Part shown: positions 13,319 to 18,856 of the stretch, piece after piece
How the letters are laid out: every line of letters starts with the position of its first letter
How positions within the stretch are numbered: the first letter of the stretch is position 1
NCBI GenBank assembly: GCA_021791455.1
Contig: JAJYWM010000061.1
Span: 1-18,856, forward strand
Length of the DNA stretch: 18,856 nt
Direction of reading: 5' to 3'
DNA from: a bacterium
GTDB lineage: Bacteria > Chloroflexota > Dormibacteria > UBA8260 > Bog-877
Notes under the pieces: generated by a model
Database searches by the model: none
What the model saw: only the letters and a program-made list of their open reading frames with translations
Told to the model about the DNA's origin: nothing
Position numbers and translations under genes: made by a program

Positions 13319-14315
13319 TCTGACGCGTCACCTCGCCACTGAGATCCGCGCGGTTCAAGTCCTTAGCCATGATGGTGACGGCCTCCCCCTCGTAGAAGTC
13401 ATCAGCAAGCCTTTCCCACCCTAGCCGTTCATACAGAAGCCGGGCTCTGGAGGAGTAGAGGTAGACCCTGGCGATCCCCATCCGGAGAGCCCCCGACTCG
13501 CAGGCCGTCACCAGCTGGGTGGCGATACCAAGGCGCCGATGGGTGGGCACCACATAGAGCCCCGCCAGCCAGGGAGACATCGCTGCCAAGTCTGGTCGGT
13601 CGGGCATGTCGTGCTCAACCAGGCTGACTGCGCCGACTGGCTGGTCTTCGGACATGGCGATCCAGGTGGCCGGGACTCGATCACGGTTAGTCCGAGCCGC
13701 AAGAGCCTTGCCCCACGATTCAACCGACCCATCTGAGTCAGCGTGTCCCCACTCTGCCCAATGCCAACCTGCGATGGTGGGGATTAGATCGAGGTGGTCA
13801 GCTGCTGCCTCGATTCGGATGCGGTGAGAATCGTCGATCTTGTACAGCGGCCGTGGGTGGGACTCTTCGCGATCTTCGAGGAGGGCTACCAGTCCTACCG
13901 GATACACGGTTTCCGCCGTCGTCCGCAACTCGTCGAGTGACCACCAACGGTGTTCCTCAACGACCTGACGCTCTCCTGGCGTCCAGCCAGAGTCGCTGAC
14001 TTCGAAGTGGTCGCAGCGAACCAGGAAGTAGGCTTCGTCTTGGGAGTAGTGGACGCGCTCGAACTCGTACTCAACCTGGTGCCGTAGCACGATGGGGCCG
14101 AGGTCCTGCACGTCCAGTCCGGTTTCCTCTCTCAGCTCCCGCCGGGCCGAATCCGCCACCGACTCCCCAGGCTCGACGGCTCCGCCCGGTGGGAACCACC
14201 ACGTGCCCGCCTCGGGTCGAGCCGGATCGCCACCGCGAAAGAGCAGGCAGCGGCCGGACTCGTCCACCAAAATGATCCGCCCGGCTCTTCGCTGTCTTAC
14301 CGGTTGCTTCGCCAC
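13308..14315 (-). CDS. Nudix hydrolase-GNAT acetyltransferase fusion
   Basis: 335 residues from GTG 14315. Residues about 8-150 are a Nudix domain with the complete box GX5EX7REUXEEXGU at 45-67 (GAVEPGESVADSARRELREE then TGL), which binds the metal and hydrolyses a nucleoside diphosphate linked to another moiety. Residues about 165-320 are a GNAT domain, with the acetyl-CoA loop RRLGIA at 260-265 preceded by LAGLYVVPTH and followed by YSSRARLLYERLGWERL. Both halves appear intact, so the enzyme is probably bifunctional; substrates are unknown. The promoter lies so close that the mRNA should be leaderless. The truncated methyltransferase gene follows and overlaps it. Confidence 0.9.
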   Translation of the reverse strand: MAKQPVRQRRAGRIILVDESGRCLLFRGGDPARPEAGTWWFPPGGAVEPGESVADSARRELREETGLDVQDLGPIVLRHQVEYEFERVHYSQDEAYFLVRCDHFEVSDSGWTPGERQVVEEHRWWSLDELRTTAETVYPVGLVALLEDREESHPRPLYKIDDSHRIRIEAAADHLDLIPTIAGWHWAEWGHADSDGSVESWGKALAARTNRDRVPATWIAMSEDQPVGAVSLVEHDMPDRPDLAAMSPWLAGLYVVPTHRRLGIATQLVTACESGALRMGIARVYLYSSRARLLYERLGWERLADDFYEGEAVTIMAKDLNRADLSGEVTRQSVG

Positions 14316-14321
14316 GTGTCC

Positions 14322-14350
14322 AGTATCCCCCCGACCCTAATCTGGGGCAA
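14322..14350 (-). promoter_or_regulatory. Leaderless promoter of the Nudix-GNAT gene
   Basis: On the minus strand TTGCCC (14350-14345), 17 bases, GATACT (14327-14322), with six bases between the -10 and GTG 14315. Transcription should begin at the start codon. Confidence 0.55.
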
Positions 14351-14411
14351 CTGACCAGCCCATCCCATAGGCTCCTCGATAAGTCACTGGCAAGCGTCGC
14401 CAGCGGCCACC

Positions 14412-15167
14412 CTAGCCAGCTCGGCTACGCTTGCCCACCACCTCCCGAATGGCGGCGCCGAGCCGAGCGACCGGAACGGCGGGATCGCCCCAGACGCCGG
14501 TGAGATGGCGACTAGGAATCACTGCCAGTGGTCCCCAGGATGCTTCGGCCGTAAACGCCTGAAACTCGTAACTGCGAAGCCGGAAGGCTCCCGTTACCTG
14601 CGGCCCCAGGGCAGGGAAGATCCCGTGGATTGCTCCGAAGGGGGCAGTCCCGTTGGTCACAATCACATTGGGCTGGATGTCCTCAATGAGCTGCTTAGTG
14701 AACCGCATTTCGTGCTCCCAGGCCGGGATCGATTCGCGTCCAGTGGTCCCTTGGCCAGCAGCGCTGCGGAAGCGGATGCATTCCAACACGATGGCATCGC
14801 GCCCCAGTTCAAAGGAAGGGCCAAAGGCTGACTCTCCCACGCGCTGGGACCTCTCGTAGAGTTCGGGCCACGGTCGCGGTGTTGTTTGGAAATAGTCTCG
14901 GGCCCAGCGATCCCACTCTTCAAAGGAGCTACCGAGGCGCGGGTCTGAGTCTGACTTCAAGTAGCTAGGGTTCAGCCCGAGGAACACAAGCCCCTGATTC
15001 GCACTGGCGCCCAGGAACGGGATCGGGAGCATCCACTCTTGATTGTCGAGAAGACCCGCCTGGGGCTGTAGGTCGGCGAAGACGTGGCAGGAGTGTGTTG
15101 GGTCGCGATAGGCGATCTGGGCATCGTCGTAGATCGCGCGGCTGGTCGCCGAACTGACGGAGGGCAT
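14412..15167 (-). CDS. Uracil-DNA glycosylase-superfamily protein
   Basis: 251 residues from ATG 15167; a longer reading to 15254 adds a proline/arginine-rich head of doubtful reality, and a TATACT box ten bases before ATG 15167 favours the shorter form. Superfamily motifs are present: LVFLGLNPSYL (60-70) matches the G.NP first motif, and LAVIPSRHLTG (214-224) matches the (H)PS...G DNA-binding loop near the C-terminus. Between them are LGRDAIVLECIRFRS and PNVIVTNGTAPFGA. The leading His of the usual HPS is Ile here, so glycosylase activity is uncertain; it may be one of the diverged members of unknown role. Downstream of the cyclase gene by 317 bases. Confidence 0.65.
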   Translation of the reverse strand: MPSVSSATSRAIYDDAQIAYRDPTHSCHVFADLQPQAGLLDNQEWMLPIPFLGASANQGLVFLGLNPSYLKSDSDPRLGSSFEEWDRWARDYFQTTPRPWPELYERSQRVGESAFGPSFELGRDAIVLECIRFRSAAGQGTTGRESIPAWEHEMRFTKQLIEDIQPNVIVTNGTAPFGAIHGIFPALGPQVTGAFRLRSYEFQAFTAEASWGPLAVIPSRHLTGVWGDPAVPVARLGAAIREVVGKRSRAG

Positions 15168-15484
15168 CGCGGCCCGAAGTATAGGTGGTGCGGGAGCCCG
15201 TCGTCGGCTCACGGTTCGTGGGGGCTCCGTCGGGGCTCTGCCCTTGACATTCATGGGCCCGCTTGCGGGATCTCGGTGTTCCCCTCAGCTCGTGCTCCGA
15301 ACTCGCGGATGGGGTCGCCGGCACTCGCAAAGGAGGGGCCGATCGGGGTGGCAGATTAGCAGGAGTACAGAACTTGGTGAGAAGAGGGACTGGGCTTGCC
15401 CCGGTTTGACGCACGGGCCTGAGGTTCTCAACGTCGCAACGGGCAGTCGTCCAATCGTTGGCGCCTTCCTTGAACCATAGTGAG
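15168..15484. other. Intergenic stretch with no recognisable gene
   Basis: Contains a short hairpin, CCCGC TT GCGGG at 15258-15269, which could end transcription from the cyclase operon. A frame at 14965-15507 is Arg/Pro-rich and looks like a shadow. No RNA gene is seen. Confidence 0.45.
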
Positions 15485-16498
15485 TCAGGCATCACCAGAA
15501 GGCTCAATGAACGAGGTAAATTTGACCTTAACCGCAGAAGTGCCGGAGAATGACAAAATGCTCTTTGTCGTCGCCGGTAGCCCGAGAATTGCCGAGTTCA
15601 CTGGTCCTAGGTCCACTGCCACCACGGCTCCTTCAGAACTCTCCTCGGACTTACCGTAGAGTTCTAGAGTGTACGATGAACCCCGCCGTTTACCAGTCTC
15701 GTCGAGGTCGGGGTAATTGACCTCGACGCCAACTCTCTCATAGCTGTGTGGGTACCGCGGAAGCCAGAACGTGTATACTGCAGACCTTCGTATCTCCGCA
15801 ATTTCCACATCGGTGGAGGCCCCCCAGGTACGCGTGCTTTGCCGAATGGGTTCTCTGTCTGCCTGTGAAATGTTGACACCACGAGATATTAGTATTACCA
15901 GCGGGCTCGTCTCCGCGATTCCCCGCAGGCACACACTATCCAGGGTAAAGAGCGTGGCAACTTCCTCCGTCATGAGGTCGCTCGCTCGCCGATCATTAAA
16001 GACAACTCCGTATGGGCGCGCCTTATCCATTAGTCGAGCCGCTAGATTCAAGCAGCGGCCAGTGTAGTCAAGGACTCCACTGCCTGACACCAACTTGGTG
16101 ACTGATCCTCGCGCGATGCCGACGCCTAGGTGTTGTGGCACCTCAAAGTTGATCGTCGGGTCATTCGCCACCAGAGCGCCAAATGCGTCCACAAGGCCCG
16201 TCGCCCGTAATAGCACGGAGCTCACCATCTCTGGCAGCTGCGCCGCTGTGTGATGAAGTTCGTGGATGAGCATCAAGCCATCGCCGGTGGACTTGAAGTA
16301 CGCGGCGTCGGCAAAGATGTCTGAGAGAATCTTGTCGAAAATGGACCGTAGGTACAGTGCTGTGTCGAAAGACTCGCCGACAGCCGAGAAGGAGGAAAAG
16401 CCTCTGATGTCGAGGAAGGTTGCAAGGACCTGACACGACTCGGCGCGTGCCGTTCTTAGTTCCTCGCGAAACTGTTCATGGAGCGGATGAGCACTCAC
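15485..16498 (-). CDS. Class III nucleotidyl cyclase with C-terminal extra domain
   Basis: 337 residues from GTG 16498, overlapping the HsdR stop by GTGA, so co-translated with it. The cyclase domain (about 20-205) has the catalytic residues: metal-binding Asp30 in [14 protein letters not shown] and Asp73 in [12 protein letters not shown], and the transition-state Asn151 and Arg155 in [12 protein letters not shown]. The base-selecting positions are Lys69 and Asp144, the pair typical of adenylyl cyclases, so cAMP is the likelier product. Residues about 225-337 form a beta-rich domain ([30 protein letters not shown]), possibly a sensor like the AGS-C domain; this is uncertain. No membrane span. 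Coupling to a restriction gene is unusual. Confidence 0.85.
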   Translation of the reverse strand: MSAHPLHEQFREELRTARAESCQVLATFLDIRGFSSFSAVGESFDTALYLRSIFDKILSDIFADAAYFKSTGDGLMLIHELHHTAAQLPEMVSSVLLRATGLVDAFGALVANDPTINFEVPQHLGVGIARGSVTKLVSGSGVLDYTGRCLNLAARLMDKARPYGVVFNDRRASDLMTEEVATLFTLDSVCLRGIAETSPLVILISRGVNISQADREPIRQSTRTWGASTDVEIAEIRRSAVYTFWLPRYPHSYERVGVEVNYPDLDETGKRRGSSYTLELYGKSEESSEGAVVAVDLGPVNSAILGLPATTKSILSFSGTSAVKVKFTSFIEPSGDA

Positions 16499-18856
16499 GC
16501 CGTCACCTCCGCGGCCAGCCGCTCTGCCTGCTCCAGTACCAGATCGACCGCGGCGGCCTTCTTGTCCGGCGGATAGTGGTACTTGGTCAGGAGTCTCCGA
16601 ACCGTGCTACGAAGCTTTGCCCGGGCCTGTTCTTTGATGGTCCAGTCGACCGTGGTATTGGCTCGAACAAGCCGGACCAACTCGTGGGCGATCTGCTTCA
16701 AGGTGTCATCGCCCAACACGAGGACGGCAGATCCGTTCTGGGATACGGCGTCGTAGAAGGCCAGTTCGTCGTCTGGGAGTCGCAGAAGCGTGCCTCGCTC
16801 GCGCTCCTGCTTCATCTCTTGGGCCATCTCCACCAGCTGAGCGATCACTTGGGCGGCTGTCAGGGACCGGTTGGTGTAGGCCTTCGTAGCGCGGTCGAGG
16901 AGCTCAGAGAACGTGTGCTCCATGACCACGTTGCGCTTGGCGACGGCTTTGACCTCGTCCTTCAGAAGTCGACGGAGCATCTCGATCTGGACGTTGGGCT
17001 GGGGACTCTTCTGTGCCCGAGCAGCGAACTCTTCGTCGATGAGACTGATGTCGGGCTTGGGCAGTCCGGCGTCCGCGTAGATATCCACGATGCCGGTTCC
17101 CACGACCGCCTTGGAGACCATTTGTCGGAGGGCGGTCTCGAATTCGCCATCATCGGTGATCTCGCCGCGCTCGGTGGCTCGCTGGCGGCGTAGGTCGGTG
17201 GCGACCGCCTGGAAGAACGCCAGGTCGTCACGGTACCTCTTGGAGTCGGCCAGCGACACGGCCAGAGTGAACGCCTGGTTGGCCATCCGCGCGTGCTTGA
17301 TGAACAGATCGGGGAGATCAAGGTCGCCGCTGAGTAGGAAGCGGGTGGCTCCGGCGATCGCTTCCAGGAATGCCTGAGGGGATCTGGAGGCCAGCTCCTC
17401 GCGCCAGGGGAAGCCGTAGAGGAAGCTGCAGCAGAGCTCCCAGTGTTCCTGGAGGGCGTCCAGGGCGCGGTCCAAGGTGTCGCCAACGTCCTTTCGATCT
17501 CGGTCGCGCTCGGTGTAGTCTTGGAGTGCGGCTCGCAGACTCTCGGCGATCCCGATGTAGTCCACAACCAAGCCACCGCCTTTCTCCCGGAACGATCGGT
17601 TCACCCGGGATATGGCCTGCATGAGTCCCGCACCCTGCATGGGTTTGTCCACGTACATGGTGTGCATCGGCGGGGAGTCGAAGCCAGCCAGCCACATGTC
17701 CCGGACAATCACGATCTCCAGGGGGTCGTCCGGGTCCTTGGCCCGATCCTCGATGACGCTCAGGCGATCACGGTTGCGGACGTGGCGATTCAGTTCGGGC
17801 CCATCCGTGGCGGCTCCGGTGATCACGACTTTGATCTTGCCTTTGGCATCGTCGTCCGAGTGCCAATCTGGGCGCAGGGAGACGATGGCATCGTAGAGGT
17901 CGACGCAGATACGCCGGCTCATACACACGATCAGTGCCTTGCCGGGTTCGCGGGATAGTCGCTGCTCCCAGTGGTCGACGATGTCGGTGGCGACTTCCCG
18001 GAGCCGGTCCTTGGCTCCCACCACAGCTTCGACCCTGGCCCAGCGCGACTTAAGCCGGTCGCGGCTATCCACCTCGGCTCGTTCAGTGACGGTGGCGAAC
18101 TCATCGTCGATCGTTGCGCGGACCTCCTCGGGGAGTTCTACCTTGGCTAGGCGGGGCTCGTAGTAGACCTTGACGGTAGCTTCGTCCTCGATGGATTGGG
18201 TCATGTCGTAGATATCGATGTAGTCGCCGAACACCTCCCTGGTGTTGCGGTCGGCCTTCTCGATGGGAGTGCCCGTGAAGCCGATGAATACCGCGTTGGG
18301 CAGAGCGTCACGGAGGTTGCGGGCCAGCCCATCGATCAGGTCGTACTGGGTCCGGTGGGCTTCGTCGGCGATGACCACGATATTGGATCGATCCGAAAGC
18401 AGGGGGAAGCGGGTCCCTGCGGCCCGGTCCTCGTTGCTGCGGCCAAACTTCTGCATGGTGGAGAAGACGATGCCTCCTGAGGCCTTCTGTGCCAGCAGCT
18501 TGCGCAGGTGGTCGCGAGATGAGGCCTGTTCGGGACGCTCCGGAAGAGTCTTGGCGTGGGAGAAGACCTCCTCGAAGAGCTGATCGTCCAGGCTGTCGCG
18601 ATCAGTCAGCAGGACGGCGGTAGGGTTTGCCATCGCTGGGTGCCGCAGGATCTTGTTGACGAAGAACAGCATCTGAAAGCTCTTGCCAGATCCGGGCGCG
18701 TGCCAGATCACTCCGCCGCGTCCGTCGCCGCGCGCCATGGCTCGAAGCGTGGCAGCGAGAGCCCGATTCACCGCCCGAAACTGCTGGTACTTGGCGATAC
18801 GCTTGACCAGGCCGGAGCGTTCTCCTGAGAAGACGGTGAAGTTGCGCACCATGTCA
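16495..18856 (-). CDS. hsdR: Type I restriction enzyme R subunit (partial, 3' part)
   Basis: The gene runs off the right edge; the frame is open to 18855, and the ATG at 18852 is internal (the context [11 protein letters not shown] is typical mid-protein). About 786 residues are visible. Helicase motor motifs appear in order: [15 protein letters not shown] with Walker A at about 52-58, the DEAH box at 163-166 in [33 protein letters not shown], then [16 protein letters not shown] and [13 protein letters not shown] (motifs V and VI). The C-terminal helical part contacts the methylase core in the family. The N-terminal PD-(D/E)xK nuclease domain, HsdM and HsdS must lie beyond the window. HsdR translocates DNA and cleaves unmodified DNA. 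Stop overlaps the cyclase start. Confidence 0.92.
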   Translation of the reverse strand, partial: DMVRNFTVFSGERSGLVKRIAKYQQFRAVNRALAATLRAMARGDGRGGVIWHAPGSGKSFQMLFFVNKILRHPAMANPTAVLLTDRDSLDDQLFEEVFSHAKTLPERPEQASSRDHLRKLLAQKASGGIVFSTMQKFGRSNEDRAAGTRFPLLSDRSNIVVIADEAHRTQYDLIDGLARNLRDALPNAVFIGFTGTPIEKADRNTREVFGDYIDIYDMTQSIEDEATVKVYYEPRLAKVELPEEVRATIDDEFATVTERAEVDSRDRLKSRWARVEAVVGAKDRLREVATDIVDHWEQRLSREPGKALIVCMSRRICVDLYDAIVSLRPDWHSDDDAKGKIKVVITGAATDGPELNRHVRNRDRLSVIEDRAKDPDDPLEIVIVRDMWLAGFDSPPMHTMYVDKPMQGAGLMQAISRVNRSFREKGGGLVVDYIGIAESLRAALQDYTERDRDRKDVGDTLDRALDALQEHWELCCSFLYGFPWREELASRSPQAFLEAIAGATRFLLSGDLDLPDLFIKHARMANQAFTLAVSLADSKRYRDDLAFFQAVATDLRRQRATERGEITDDGEFETALRQMVSKAVVGTGIVDIYADAGLPKPDISLIDEEFAARAQKSPQPNVQIEMLRRLLKDEVKAVAKRNVVMEHTFSELLDRATKAYTNRSLTAAQVIAQLVEMAQEMKQERERGTLLRLPDDELAFYDAVSQNGSAVLVLGDDTLKQIAHELVRLVRANTTVDWTIKEQARAKLRSTVRRLLTKYHYPPDKKAAAVDLVLEQAERLAAEVTA

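Noticed and set aside
15244..15249. TTGACA on the plus strand
   Set aside because: No -10 box at proper spacing and no plus-strand gene downstream.
14965..15507. 180-residue minus-strand frame after the cyclase
   Set aside because: Overlaps the UDG-like gene in another frame; low-complexity Arg/Pro/Ser sequence after the first 30 residues.
15485..16498. Calling the cyclase a Pycsar system
   Set aside because: Lys69/Asp144 suggest adenine specificity and no Pycsar effector gene is visible.
1..18856. CRISPR array, tRNA or rRNA genes
   Set aside because: No regularly spaced repeats; the only direct pair (12880-12924) is an IS end. No tRNA or rRNA signature sequences were seen on either strand, though a covariance search was not possible.

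Overview
The window is high-GC DNA with frequent GTG starts, short overlapping stop/start junctions, several promoters whose -10 box lies only 6-8 nt from the start codon (leaderless-type), and an IS21 end. This suits an actinobacterium, possibly an uncultured or acidimicrobial lineage; I cannot name the species from sequence alone. It reads as an accessory, defence-rich region with scars of mobile elements. All functions are inferred from motifs read by eye.

Layout. (1) 1-2634, minus strand: a remnant of an Mth938-domain gene, a lipoprotein, a zinc-ribbon/TM2-type membrane protein, a second Mth938-domain gene broken by an in-frame TAG, and an HU-like DNA-binding protein. (2) 3116-5770: an alpha/beta hydrolase (plus), two small unknown genes (minus; one behind a near-consensus leaderless promoter) and a decayed small secreted-protein gene. 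(3) 5774-9502, the centrepiece: a minus-strand operon encoding a ubiquitin-like protein, an E2-like conjugating enzyme, a JAB/JAMM peptidase and an E1-like ThiF enzyme, each gene overlapping the next by 1-4 bases. Facing away from it is an XRE repressor-ImmA/IrrE protease pair. The 115-base gap between them carries a perfect 13+13 palindrome lying over both predicted promoters. (4) 9926-12327, plus: a TIGR04255-family protein, a helix-turn-helix protein and an unknown protein, probably one operon behind an extended -10 leaderless promoter. (5) 12350-13318: an IS21-family scar (IstB C-terminal fragment plus terminal repeats) beside a truncated methyltransferase gene. (6) 13308-15167, minus: a Nudix-GNAT fusion protein and a uracil-DNA-glycosylase-fold protein. 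(7) 15485-18856, minus: the C-terminal two thirds or so of a type I restriction subunit HsdR, running off the window, with a class III nucleotidyl cyclase translationally coupled to it by a 4-base overlap.

How the parts may work together. The Ubl-E2-JAB-E1 set has everything needed to activate, conjugate and remove a small modifier. It is analogous to, but not the same in gene order and Ubl architecture as, the four-gene Bil antiphage operons. The XRE/ImmA pair is the type of switch that releases repression on stress or infection, so an inducible conjugation system is a reasonable inference. The neighbouring TIGR04255 module and the HsdR-cyclase pair suggest a defence island, though neither has a function proved from sequence alone.
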